This document shows positions 1 to 8,183 of a stretch of 29,761 nt of DNA, one piece after another. The DNA lies in the NCBI GenBank assembly GCA_910577955.1, contig CAJTNC010000007.1, positions 1 through 29,761 on the forward strand, given 5' to 3'. Each line of letters starts with the position of its first letter. The first letter of the stretch is position 1. Origin of the DNA: an uncultured Lachnospiraceae bacterium. Lineage in GTDB: Bacteria > Bacillota > Clostridia > Lachnospirales > Lachnospiraceae. The notes under the pieces are model-generated. The model was not told the DNA's origin. It saw only the letters and a list, made by a program, of their open reading frames with translations, and searched no databases. Position numbers and translations under genes: made by a program.

Positions 1-2772
1 CGGTGCGCCATGATAAAATCCGCTGCAAAAACTATTTTGCTTAATAAAAACGCTCAAATTATCTAAACAATTCTGTTTTGCTATGCAGGCAGATGTTTTC
101 TGCTGATAAGCTCTCTTTTCAAACATAAGAATATTTACATCGACAGTGGCCGAATCGAATATCTTTGTTCCGGCAAAATCTATCAATGAAAATGTATCAG
201 TCTTATTCAAAAGAAACTCTCTCAATGCTTCTCCATATCCAGCCTTCATCCACTTATTTGAAGTAATAAAAGCCAAAATACCGTTCTGCTTCAGTAACTT
301 ATATCCTAGTTCGTAGAACAAGCAGTAAATATCTCCTGTCTTTGCATATGTTACATATTCCATACGTTTTAGCTTATCTGCCTCATCATGCATACTTTGC
401 AATTGAATATACGGTGGATTGCCAATGATACAATCAAATCCCAGAAAAATTCCATCCTCAGAAAGAATTTCCGGAAATTCTATAGCCCATTCCAACGCAT
501 TTCTATATAATTTGTATTCATCATTATATACCTTCCAATCTTCAAATAGGCTCAACTGGAAATACTGTGAATACATATTTTCTTTCAAACTGTCAATCGT
601 CCCTTTGATTTTTTCCTTTTGGTACTTATTGGATTCAGACTTATATGCTTTAACATTTTTCTTGTACTCTCTTAGCAACTTCTGTGCCGAAGCATCCAGC
701 ACAAACCCAGCGTCTTTCCCGCCTACGCGCTTGCCGATATCAAAATGCAACTTACTAATCAGAGAATTTCCCACTTTAATATCTATATCTATATTAGGCA
801 ATGTTTCCATAACGCCATTTTTATAGTACGCATTTTTGAGAAGTTCAATCCATAGTCTTAATTGACAAATATGTACTGCCTTTGCGTTCAAATCAACTCC
901 AAATAAACACTCCTCAATTATGGTCTTCTTTTCTACAAAAAGTGTTTCTTGTATTAATTGGGAGGCAACACTATTTTTATCATAGACAAAGTCATGCCCT
1001 TGCGCATCCTCTATAACCAATGTGTCATCCTTGACAAATATATCATAATCCCGTAAGAGCCTCGTAGTTCCATTCAAAAATATTATGCCTAATTCTGCCT
1101 TGATAGCGATAATTCTATTCAGTGCGGATACTAGAAAATGCCCTGAACCAACAGCCGGATCACAAATACGAATTGAATTAATTATTTTATTTAATTTTTG
1201 ATATAGTCCCAAATTCCTTGCAGAATCTATCTCAAATTTCAAATCATCCATAGATGTGCAATGCCACTGCAAGGATTGGTTCACCCTTTTTATAACGATT
1301 CTTTCTAAAGCTTCCTTTGTCATATATTCTGTAATTTCACTCGGAGTATAAAAAGAACCATCTTTATAACCATTTATTTTTTCAAATATAAGTCCCAGCA
1401 CGGATGCATCAATAATATCTTTTCCATGCTTCAAAACGCCTTCTTCCGACGCATATGCGCCAAAATCATAGCAATTCAAAAAATCAATAATATATTGCAA
1501 TAGCGGCAGCTCTTTTATCCTCTTGGTTCCTAAAACAGAATTTGCTTTGAGCGCTAATAAGTCATTCTTTAAATCATTGATTGTTATGTCTCGTTTTTCA
1601 ATTTCCTGTTTTTCAAAAAGCGAACTATTCAAGTACGGAATTTCTGCAAATTTGTTATAAAACTTTGATTCTGCTCGTTCCCGCCTCCCTAATATATTAA
1701 AGAATAGATCTTGAAGATTCTGGAAAGATTCAATCTTTTCATTATCAAGAATATGGTAGCAGAGCTCATTTGAATTAAATGAAACCAATTGCCCCTCAAA
1801 GAGTTTAATAAAAAGCAATCGATTAATCCAAATGATGATAAGCTCAAATGTTTTTTCAAATGCCACTTCCTGCGGTTCCTCTTTATCCTCAATGTATTTA
1901 CGATAAACCTGTTCTGCAAGAGAGTTTCTTATTTCTGTATCAATAATAATTACATTTTTACCATCCTGTTTAATTTCCTTTAAGCCCATTATATATAAAA
2001 GTTCCTGATAAAACTTATTATTCAAAACATGAGCCTTTGTAACCGGTTTATAAATATTTTTAAGCAGATAATATTTGCTGAATATCTTATAAAGCCTTTT
2101 CCATTCTCCCTTTTTCTTATAAATGTCGTTCAGATTGAAATGGACAAAATCCAGTTTTTCTGTAACATCAGCTTTTTCAAGATGTGATTTTATTTCCAAA
2201 TAAAACTTTCCTATATCTTTAGCATAGGTCAGCTGATTATTGCAGTATTTGAAAAAGGTTCTTTCCAAATATCCAGTACAATATTTTTCAATATCATTTG
2301 CATCGAAAATAAACCACTCTACAGAATCTGTTACAATCAAACGTCTTATTTCAGTATTTGGTTCCATACATACTTTGGCACCTGTGGTATCACGTGTTGC
2401 TGTTAAATAGTAATATATGAGTTCCCATAAGCCTTTTCGATTAATCGAATCAATATTTAACATTTCTGATTTATTATCAGGTTTTTTTGTTTCAATCAAA
2501 GCAAGTAGCTGTCCATCAAACTTAATAGTGCTATCAATATTTTTATCCGTATTAATCGAATACCTATCATCCTGATAAAAATTTCTTTTCAGAAAGCTAT
2601 TTACAATATTTTTAAAGTATTCTTCGTTTTCTTTCTGTTTTACGGCCTGATTGATTTGTCCGGCATATTTTTCTAGTTCTTTGCCAAAATCATTAACAAT
2701 ATTAGAATCCAATCTTTCTCGGTAATATCGTTCATCGTATGCTTTTATTGCCTCAATAATCGATTTTCTCAT
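1..2772 (-). CDS. Type IIG-like fused restriction endonuclease / adenine-specific DNA methyltransferase (3' end outside window)
   Basis: One uninterrupted reading frame of 924 codons runs off the left edge. Residues about 80-96 carry a PD-(D/E)XK-like signature (D80, then E94-T-K96), suggesting an N-terminal nuclease. A gamma-class amino-methyltransferase follows: SAM-binding motif I DPAVGSGHFL from D538, and catalytic motif IV NPPY from N785. The 245-residue gap between them, with a helical insertion rich in Lys and Glu, is typical of Eco57I/type IIG enzymes. The target-recognition domain should lie beyond the window. The start is ATG at 2772, with GAGGAG upstream; that site overlaps the end of the broken regulator gene. 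Expected role is methylating host DNA and cutting unmodified foreign DNA, as element cargo. A methylase-only enzyme or a BREX PglX relative is less likely because of the N-terminal ExK. Confidence 0.85.
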   Translation of the reverse strand, partial: MRKSIIEAIKAYDERYYRERLDSNIVNDFGKELEKYAGQINQAVKQKENEEYFKNIVNSFLKRNFYQDDRYSINTDKNIDSTIKFDGQLLALIETKKPDNKSEMLNIDSINRKGLWELIYYYLTATRDTTGAKVCMEPNTEIRRLIVTDSVEWFIFDANDIEKYCTGYLERTFFKYCNNQLTYAKDIGKFYLEIKSHLEKADVTEKLDFVHFNLNDIYKKKGEWKRLYKIFSKYYLLKNIYKPVTKAHVLNNKFYQELLYIMGLKEIKQDGKNVIIIDTEIRNSLAEQVYRKYIEDKEEPQEVAFEKTFELIIIWINRLLFIKLFEGQLVSFNSNELCYHILDNEKIESFQNLQDLFFNILGRRERAESKFYNKFAEIPYLNSSLFEKQEIEKRDITINDLKNDLLALKANSVLGTKRIKELPLLQYIIDFLNCYDFGAYASEEGVLKHGKDIIDASVLGLIFEKINGYKDGSFYTPSEITEYMTKEALERIVIKRVNQSLQWHCTSMDDLKFEIDSARNLGLYQKLNKIINSIRICDPAVGSGHFLVSALNRIIAIKAELGIIFLNGTTRLLRDYDIFVKDDTLVIEDAQGHDFVYDKNSVASQLIQETLFVEKKTIIEECLFGVDLNAKAVHICQLRLWIELLKNAYYKNGVMETLPNIDIDIKVGNSLISKLHFDIGKRVGGKDAGFVLDASAQKLLREYKKNVKAYKSESNKYQKEKIKGTIDSLKENMYSQYFQLSLFEDWKVYNDEYKLYRNALEWAIEFPEILSEDGIFLGFDCIIGNPPYIQLQSMHDEADKLKRMEYVTYAKTGDIYCLFYELGYKLLKQNGILAFITSNKWMKAGYGEALREFLLNKTDTFSLIDFAGTKIFDSATVDVNILMFEKRAYQQKTSACIAKQNCLDNLSVFIKQNSFCSGFYHGAP

Positions 2773-2778
2773 ATGTTC

Positions 2779-3305
2779 TTACTCCTCATTAAATGATATT
2801 ATATCTTGCGATTTTTGCTGCAAAATGTGTAGTACTAACTGCTGGAAAAGTGTCATTTCATACTCGTCTAACTCAGCTTCTGTTCCTGTAATTTTCTGTG
2901 CATTCAACGCACGTTTATCATACAATATCTCTGCCTTTTTCAGATGCACTTTCATAAAGTCACTAATATCTGCCATTGCCATATCAATCAAATCATTTCT
3001 TGTTTGAAATCCGGCAGTGTATGCCTCTGTAAAATAAGCATTTGCTTTGAAAGAACTAACAGCTGTAAATCTATACTCTTCAAAAACCGGATATCATATA
3101 CTCCCAAAAGAAAATCTGTAGAAACATGAAAATAATCCGCAATCTTAATAACTAACTCATGCGAAATAGCTTTTGTTTGTCCTCGTTCAATTCTGCTCAA
3201 AATGGACGGTTATATTCCCAGTGCTTTACTCAAATCTTCTTGTGATATTTCCGCAGCATTTCTCAAGTCTCCGATTCCTTCGTGTATTCCACCTGATAAT
3301 TCCAT
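2779..3305 (-). pseudogene. XRE-family transcriptional regulator, broken by a nonsense codon and a frameshift
   Basis: Reading from ATG at 3305, an N-terminal helix-turn-helix begins MELSGGIHEGIGDLRNAAE, but codon 32 is TAA. It falls exactly at the turn of the HTH (LGI-stop-PSILSRIERG), where relatives usually have a Ser or Thr, so one base change explains it. Reading continues through the second HTH half (SRIERGQTKAISHELVIKIA, FLLGVYDIRF). The frame then shifts at about 3085-3100. The C-terminal helical part resumes in the next frame (TAVSSFKANAYFTEAY ... DMAMADISDF) and ends at 2779, seven bases before the methylase start. In the intact state it was probably the controller of the downstream restriction-methylase. 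An internal TTG at 3200 could start a product lacking the first HTH helices, which is unlikely to bind DNA. Confidence 0.8.
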
Positions 3306-3531
3306 ACAAATCATCTCTTAATAACATCATACTGTAGATATGGTTTTACAGCAATTGTAAATTTGCAATTTTCCTTTCCATCTTTGCCGTCAAATTGGAT
3401 AAATCACCAAATTTCATATCGTTCTTTAATTCCCGTGTGCTAAAACCGCCTGAGAGATATTTTTAATAGTACAGGCACAACAAAGTGTAACAGGTCATAT
3501 ATTGATTATAAGGCAGAAGGGAAGTGATAAC

Positions 3532-3720
3532 TTGAGAAAGCCGACATATTATATCTGGCGTGACAGCTATTCCACACAGGAAGAATATGAAGTTACAAAA
3601 GAACATTATACAAGAATGGGCTTCCGAGTTGTCACATTTAAGGATGGACGGAACGATAATGATATTCAGGAAGGTATTAGAGCTGTAATCAAAAATCATA
3701 TTATTGATTCTTATGATTGA
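3532..3720 (+). CDS. Small protein upstream of the serine recombinase, function unknown
   Basis: A 62-residue protein, 62 codons from a TTG start at 3532. That start is preferred over ATG 3502 because a GGGAAGTGA ribosome binding site lies just upstream and the conserved-looking part (RKPTYYIWRDSYSTQEEY) begins there. It is mixed alpha/beta in appearance, with aromatic residues at the N-terminus and a C-terminal segment GIRAVIKNHI. No cysteines, membrane segment or catalytic motif are seen. It lies 75 bases before the recombinase on the same strand. Similar short proteins accompany serine recombinases in Firmicutes elements (from memory), so a recombination directionality factor or accessory is conceivable, but nothing in the sequence proves it. 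Confidence 0.6.
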   Translation: MRKPTYYIWRDSYSTQEEYEVTKEHYTRMGFRVVTFKDGRNDNDIQEGIRAVIKNHIIDSYD

Positions 3721-3795
3721 CATGACCGTATTTTTAATATATCCCATACTTACAAAATATTTTGAAATCTATTTTACTCGAAAGGATGTGAGCCT

Positions 3796-5733
3796 ATGAA
3801 CGCAGGATACGTCCGATTATCCAGAGATGATGACAAGCGAAATTATTCTTCTATCGAAAATCAAAAATTGATTATCAATCAATATGCAGCTGAACGAGGC
3901 TTTGATATTGACCGCTGGTATGAGGATGATGGCGTTTCCGGCTATATCTTTGACCGTCCGGGTTTTAAACAACTTATGGAAGATTTGGACAAGGATATTG
4001 ATACAGTCTTTGTAAAAGATTTCTCCAGACTAGGAAGACATAATGCTAAAATACTACTTTTACTGGATGAATTCCATGAACGTAACAAACATCTGATTGT
4101 CGTTGATGATCACTATGACAGTGAAGTGTCGGAGGACGATACAATCGGTATTACTACATGGTTTAATGAACGTTACGTCAAAGATACAAGCAAGAAAATC
4201 CGCCATGCGTTAGGGGCAAAGCAAAAGGAAGGTACACTTATGACGCAACCGCCCTTCGGATACAGAAGAATCGGTAAAAACAGAGAGAATCTTGAAATCG
4301 TGCCGAAAGAAGCTGAATATATCAAACTAATTTACGATTTGTATATTCAGGGTTCCGGCTATCGTAAGATCTCAACATATCTTACACAGCAGGGTGCACC
4401 CACCCCGTCTATGATTCGCAGAGAACGAGAGTTAGAAGAAGGCCGAGATACAAACCATCATATTGCCTCTCTCTGGTCGGATGGCATGGTAAAAGATATA
4501 TTAGATAATGATTTTTATATTGGCACTTTTCGTTTGAGAAAAAGAGCCAGAAACACTGTACATGGAAAGGATAAACGTGTCCCCAAAGAAGAACAGTATG
4601 TATTTGAAAACCATCACCCTCCTATTATTGATAAGATGACCTATGATCTGGTGCAGGAACTAAAAGAAAAACGTACGAAATCGAGATATAAAGGCAGTCA
4701 TGGACAATGGATCGGTTCTGAAATTCCCAATCCTTTCGGAAGTTGTCTTTACTGCAAGGATTGTGGCAGTAAGTTGACTCCTATTGAGCGTCAAGCCTCT
4801 GCCAAAATACGGAAATACTACATCTGCAGTACCTATAACACCAAAGGCAAACGTTATTGCTCTAAAGCGCACCTGATCGAAGAACAAGACCTCATGGGAG
4901 ATGTGATCAATTATATGCGCATATGCCAGAATGCACTATGTGAAGTGATCGCCACCTATGACATGAAAGATTTTACTGCAGAGAAGAAATCTGTGGAAGA
5001 AAAATGCGCTGCCATTCAGGAAGATATAAACGATGTAAAAAAGCAACTACGTACACTATTCTCACAGAAGATCAGGGACATTGCCGGCAATCCGGAAAAT
5101 GAGGATTTGATCAAGGAAAGCTATGATTCCATACAGCAGGATTTGACGGCTCACATTCATGCTCTTGAATTGAAATATGATGAGCTAAGACATACGGAAT
5201 TAGAAACTCCTGATGTAAAGAAAAAACTGCACACCACACTTGAAGTCGTGGATGATATTATCCAAAAGGGCAATCTGACACGTAAGGATATTGAAATTCT
5301 GATTGAACGAATTGTTGTTGATGAAAACGGATTGCCCGAAATTGAATTGAAATATGGTTTATCAGGGCTGGCGCATTACAGTGCTGCCGAAGCGTTAAAC
5401 TGCTATGAAAACGAAATCATTCTTGCAACAATACATTTAATCAAAAAGGATGAGCGCGGATTTACCTCTGCGAAATATCTATCAAAACAACTTACAGACA
5501 TGGGTTATTCCAAATCGAAGAAATCTGTGCTGCCATACATTGCAGTGATGATTGATATGGGAATTGTAAAACCTTGTGATAACCGGCTGAAACCATACAC
5601 CATCATCAAGGATAAGGCAGAAATCGGTGAAATAATGAATGCTTTCCGTAAAAATCATGACTCAAACAATAGCTATACTCAAAATTTACATGATAGTGAT
5701 GTCAACAGGCGGTATGCCGGAAATGGTGTTTGA
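3796..5733 (+). CDS. Large serine recombinase (TndX/TnpX type integrase)
   Basis: A 645-residue large serine recombinase that would integrate and excise the element by a phosphoserine mechanism. The N-terminal resolvase domain starts MNAGYVRLSRDD with the likely nucleophile S9; conserved arginines lie at DFSRLGRH (R78, R81). The recombinase domain follows (about 150-290, with QPPFGYRR and SLWSDGMVKDIL). A zinc ribbon has C320-x2-C323 with C344 and C355. A charged coiled coil covers about 385-470, the feature that controls direction in this family. Ribosome binding site AAAGGATGTG precedes ATG 3796. Notably, the last codons and the TGA stop run past the element boundary into the host target gene, so the extreme C-terminus is different in the circular form. 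Confidence 0.93.
   Translation: MNAGYVRLSRDDDKRNYSSIENQKLIINQYAAERGFDIDRWYEDDGVSGYIFDRPGFKQLMEDLDKDIDTVFVKDFSRLGRHNAKILLLLDEFHERNKHLIVVDDHYDSEVSEDDTIGITTWFNERYVKDTSKKIRHALGAKQKEGTLMTQPPFGYRRIGKNRENLEIVPKEAEYIKLIYDLYIQGSGYRKISTYLTQQGAPTPSMIRRERELEEGRDTNHHIASLWSDGMVKDILDNDFYIGTFRLRKRARNTVHGKDKRVPKEEQYVFENHHPPIIDKMTYDLVQELKEKRTKSRYKGSHGQWIGSEIPNPFGSCLYCKDCGSKLTPIERQASAKIRKYYICSTYNTKGKRYCSKAHLIEEQDLMGDVINYMRICQNALCEVIATYDMKDFTAEKKSVEEKCAAIQEDINDVKKQLRTLFSQKIRDIAGNPENEDLIKESYDSIQQDLTAHIHALELKYDELRHTELETPDVKKKLHTTLEVVDDIIQKGNLTRKDIEILIERIVVDENGLPEIELKYGLSGLAHYSAAEALNCYENEIILATIHLIKKDERGFTSAKYLSKQLTDMGYSKSKKSVLPYIAVMIDMGIVKPCDNRLKPYTIIKDKAEIGEIMNAFRKNHDSNNSYTQNLHDSDVNRRYAGNGV
5700..5714. other. Right element-host junction (attachment site region)
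   Basis: To the left, the frame encodes the recombinase tail. From GGC at 5708, the other plus frame encodes GGMPEMVFEYIL, a recognisable piece of an NMT1/THI5-like substrate-binding protein. The crossover must therefore lie at or just before 5708. The exact dinucleotide core cannot be read without the left end or an empty site. Confidence 0.65.
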
Positions 5734-6262
5734 ATACATACTTTCCAAAAACAATATCGATAAGTCCGAAGTAAACATCGACCAGTCCATCGACTTTGGC
5801 TCCACCGCCGCTGCATTTTCCGGCGGACAGGGGGAATTTACCGTTGAGTTCGAGCCTCATGCCACCTCCCTCGAGTTAAAAGGAGACGGTTATGTGGTTG
5901 CCTCCCTCGGCGAAGCTTCGGGCTACGTTCCCTATACCTCCTTCGCCGCGAAGAAGAGTTATATTGAGAAAAATCCGGAAGTCATTCAGGCCTTTACAAA
6001 CGCCCTGCAAAAAGGAATGGATTACTGTGCGGGACACACGCCGAAAGAAATCGCCAAAGCGATCGCTCCGCAGTTCCCGGAGACAGATATGGAAACACTG
6101 GAAATCATCGTGGCTCGTTACGCCGGGCAGGACACATGGAAAACCAGCCCTGCATTTGAAAAAGATGCCTTTGATCTGCTCCAAAATATCCTGATGGATG
6201 CCGGAGAGCTGGAAAAAGCGCTTCCCTATGAAGAACTTGTGACAACACAATTTGTGAAATAA
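5708..6262 (+). pseudogene. ABC transporter substrate-binding protein, C-terminal fragment cut by element insertion
   Basis: About 184 codons of an NMT1/THI5/SsuA-like periplasmic-type binding protein remain: GGMPEMVFEYIL, then a strand/helix pattern with GYVPYTSFAAKKSYIEKNPE, a typical C-lobe segment of the family. The frame is open and undamaged to TAA at 6262, so disruption is recent. The signal peptide and first lobe are missing and should lie on the far side of the element. The full-length family is about 320-340 residues. Substrate cannot be told from this piece; relatives bind thiamine-pyrimidine precursors, sulfonates or nitrate-like compounds. No ribosome binding site of its own is seen, so it is probably silent. 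Base composition matches the host side. Confidence 0.8.
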
Positions 6263-6293
6263 CAGGCCTCCCTGCCATACTGCCTGCGAGAGT

Positions 6294-6318
6294 TTCGGAA
6301 GCTTTTAAAGCTTCCGAA
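6294..6318. repeat. Perfect 11-bp inverted repeat with 3-base loop between convergent genes
   Basis: Arms TTCGGAAGCTT and AAGCTTCCGAA around TTA. The loop contains the stop codon of the HAD gene. It could fold as an RNA hairpin in either direction and end transcription of both convergent genes, but neither side has a T tract, so terminator function is uncertain. Confidence 0.5.
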
Positions 6319-6901
6319 GCTCCCCAAGCAAAAACTCCTCTGAACCATCCTCCACCGTCACGGCCATCATCCCAAGCTTTCTTGCAGCCTCCGTGTTCTC
6401 CGGTTTGTCATCAAAAAACAGGCAGTCCTCCGCTTTCAGCTGATACTTCTCCATCAGATATTCATAGATCGGCGGATTCGGCTTTATCTGGTTGATCTCG
6501 TAGGAGATCACGCCGCCGTCCACAAGCTCTAAAAAGGGCAGTCCCTCCGTATGTAGTCTGAACAGTTCCTCGGAATAGTTAGAAAGCAAATACAGCCTAT
6601 AGCCCTTTTCTTTCAGCTTTTTCGCCAGATCCCAGACTTTCGGACGCTCCACGATCATCTTCTTTCCGCTGTGAATAAACCATCTGGCATCCGCCTCAAG
6701 TTCCGGATACTTTCCTGTGATATCCGCCAACAGATCCTCCGTTCCGATAAGTCCCGCATCAAAATCATTCCACAGGGGATTTAAAAAAAATCCCCTGCCT
6801 ATCTTATCCGCTTTCTCTTCCTCCCAGCCCTCTTCGAGGCACATCTCACGCCATCTGTACCCGATCAGAACGCTGCCGATGTCGAAAATTATATTTTTCA
6901 T
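6305..6901 (-). CDS. HAD-superfamily phosphatase (subfamily IA, YihX-like)
   Basis: A 198-residue haloacid dehalogenase-type phosphohydrolase. Motif I is FDIGSVL with nucleophile D7 and glycine at the +2 place, as in YihX-like glucose-1-phosphate phosphatases. The motif II serine is in LYLLSNYS, the motif III lysine in IKPNPPIYEY and the metal aspartates in LFFDDKPEN. An alpha-helical cap sits between residues about 15 and 85. ATG 6901 lies 12 bases behind the nagA stop, with GGAAAGGG as ribosome binding site, so the two are almost surely one transcript. In that context a sugar-phosphate substrate linked to amino-sugar use is plausible (inference); the family is too promiscuous to name it. 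Confidence 0.85.
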   Translation of the reverse strand: MKNIIFDIGSVLIGYRWREMCLEEGWEEEKADKIGRGFFLNPLWNDFDAGLIGTEDLLADITGKYPELEADARWFIHSGKKMIVERPKVWDLAKKLKEKGYRLYLLSNYSEELFRLHTEGLPFLELVDGGVISYEINQIKPNPPIYEYLMEKYQLKAEDCLFFDDKPENTEAARKLGMMAVTVEDGSEEFLLGELRKL

Positions 6902-6913
6902 TCTTACCCTTTC

Positions 6914-8041
6914 CTACACTCTGCGGACGCCGTTTTTGTAGACCGCCTGTATCTCTCTCTTCGGACTGATCACTACCAGATCCGCCGCCTTTCCGGCTTC
7001 AATGCTTCCTATCTTGTCCTCCATGCGCACTGCTCTTGCCTGATTCATAGTCATGCAGGGCAAAATCTCCTCCATGCTGAGACCGCAGTCATCCATCCAT
7101 ATGCCCATCTCCTTTAAGAGATCCGTCGTGGAACCCGCAATGGTTCCGTTTTCCAGCGTTGCCTTGCCCTCTCTCACAAAGACAGGCAGTCCGCCTAACA
7201 CGTACTCGCCGTCCTGCAGTCCGGCTGCGCTCATAGAGTCGGAGATGACAAGCAGGCGCTCCTTGAACAGCTTGTAGACCATCCGCATCACGGTGGGATG
7301 GATATGAATCCCGTCACAGATCATCTCCACGTTGGCTCCCGCCGCAAAGGCCGCCCCCGGTACGCCGGGATCCCTGTGCCCCAGTCCGTTCATCGCGTTA
7401 AACAAGTGCGTCACTTCCGTGGCTCCCGCCTCAAAGGCCTCCATCGCTTTCTCGTAATCCGCCGGCGTATGTGCCACGGAAATCACATAGTCCTTACAGT
7501 TTTTCCTGATAAATTCCATCGCTCCCGGACGCTCCGGCGCAATGTCCACGATCAGGAAGTGCCCTCTGGCAAGCCTGTTCAATTCATCCATCTTCTCCTG
7601 CGAAGCGTCTATGATATACTGCGGATCGTGGGCTCCCTTTTTCTCCACGGAGAGGAACGGCCCCTCCATGTTAATGCCGATCAGATTGTGGTTCTCCACA
7701 CTGTCCATGTATTCCCCGATCGTCGCAGCCGCCTTTTTGTAATCTTCATAACTCATGGTCATCGTTGTGCCGGCCACTGACGTGATGCCTCTGCTCAGAT
7801 AGAAATCACACATCTTTGTGATCTCCTCTTTGTCCGCCGTGGAAAAGTCATAGCCGATACATCCGTGGGTATGCAGATCGATAAACCCCGGAACCAGCAG
7901 ATTTTCTCCCAGTTCCACCACTTCTTCTCCGGCTTTTGCCGAAAGTTCAGGCCCGATCTCCACGATCTTTGCACCCTCCGTTCTGACTGCCGCCTCTTCA
8001 AACTTTTCTCCTGTAAATACTTTGCCGCCCCTGAATAACAT
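6914..8041 (-). CDS. nagA: N-acetylglucosamine-6-phosphate deacetylase
   Basis: NagA removes acetate from GlcNAc-6-phosphate to give glucosamine-6-phosphate in the cytoplasm, feeding NagB. The 375-residue protein has the amidohydrolase signature: H57-T-H59 in FIDLHTHGCIGYDFS, metal ligand E126 in NMEGPF, H191 and H212 (VAHTPADY, THLFNAMNG) and catalytic D268 in ISDSMSAAG. Length fits the family (about 380). The start at 8041 is chosen because AGGAGGG lies eight bases upstream and the family fold begins MLFRGGKVFTG; the longer in-frame ATG at 8095 lies in the repeat region. It heads a probable operon with the HAD phosphatase, and nagB is divergent. Its leader holds an unusual repeat and palindrome. 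Confidence 0.95.
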   Translation of the reverse strand: MLFRGGKVFTGEKFEEAAVRTEGAKIVEIGPELSAKAGEEVVELGENLLVPGFIDLHTHGCIGYDFSTADKEEITKMCDFYLSRGITSVAGTTMTMSYEDYKKAAATIGEYMDSVENHNLIGINMEGPFLSVEKKGAHDPQYIIDASQEKMDELNRLARGHFLIVDIAPERPGAMEFIRKNCKDYVISVAHTPADYEKAMEAFEAGATEVTHLFNAMNGLGHRDPGVPGAAFAAGANVEMICDGIHIHPTVMRMVYKLFKERLLVISDSMSAAGLQDGEYVLGGLPVFVREGKATLENGTIAGSTTDLLKEMGIWMDDCGLSMEEILPCMTMNQARAVRMEDKIGSIEAGKAADLVVISPKREIQAVYKNGVRRV

Positions 8042-8069
8042 GTTGTTCCCTCCTGTTTTCATTTCCTTC

Positions 8070-8183
8070 CCTAAGCAGTGATACTTCTGGGTCACTGCCT
8101 GCTGCGCAGCGCTATCTTAAAACAACGCCTGCTGCGCAGTGCTATCCTAAAACACTGCCTACTAAGCAGTGCCACTCGGAAAA
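8070..8183. repeat. Four imperfect 30-bp tandem repeats
   Basis: The core CTGCTGCGCAG / CTAAGCAGTG recurs at 8070, 8098, 8128 and 8158, that is, with a period of 28 then 30 and 30 bases. Copies 2 and 3 are the closest (GCTATCYTAAAACA is shared). Each copy holds a small inverted repeat, best in the last one: CACTGC then seven bases then GCAGTG. The last copy merges into the large palindrome that begins at 8165. The array sits directly upstream of the nagA ribosome binding site. Confidence 0.75.

Larger units (their letters stand above)
1..5710. mobile_element. Right part of an integrative element carried by a serine recombinase
   Basis: The stretch from the left window edge to about 5710 is clearly more AT-rich than everything to its right. 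It carries element-type genes: a fused restriction-methylase, a dead XRE regulator, a small conserved-looking protein and a large serine recombinase at the extreme right end. Immediately beyond the recombinase the sequence becomes a 5'-truncated substrate-binding protein gene, so the element is inserted in that gene. The left end, the rest of the target gene and any conjugation genes lie outside the window. Class (ICE, mobilizable element or simple integrative island) cannot be decided from what is visible. The right boundary is good to about 15 bases. Confidence 0.8.

Noticed and set aside
419..826. Plus-strand open frame of 135 codons near the left edge
   Set aside because: It is antisense to the uninterrupted methylase frame around the NPPY motif, which is far better supported.
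1..3305. Reading the methylase and XRE gene as a BREX or toxin-antitoxin system
   Set aside because: No other BREX genes are visible, the large protein has its own nuclease signature, and the small gene is a broken HTH regulator and not an antitoxin pair.
8070..8183. CRISPR array
   Set aside because: The spacing is a continuous 30-bp tandem period without unique spacers, and no cas genes are present.
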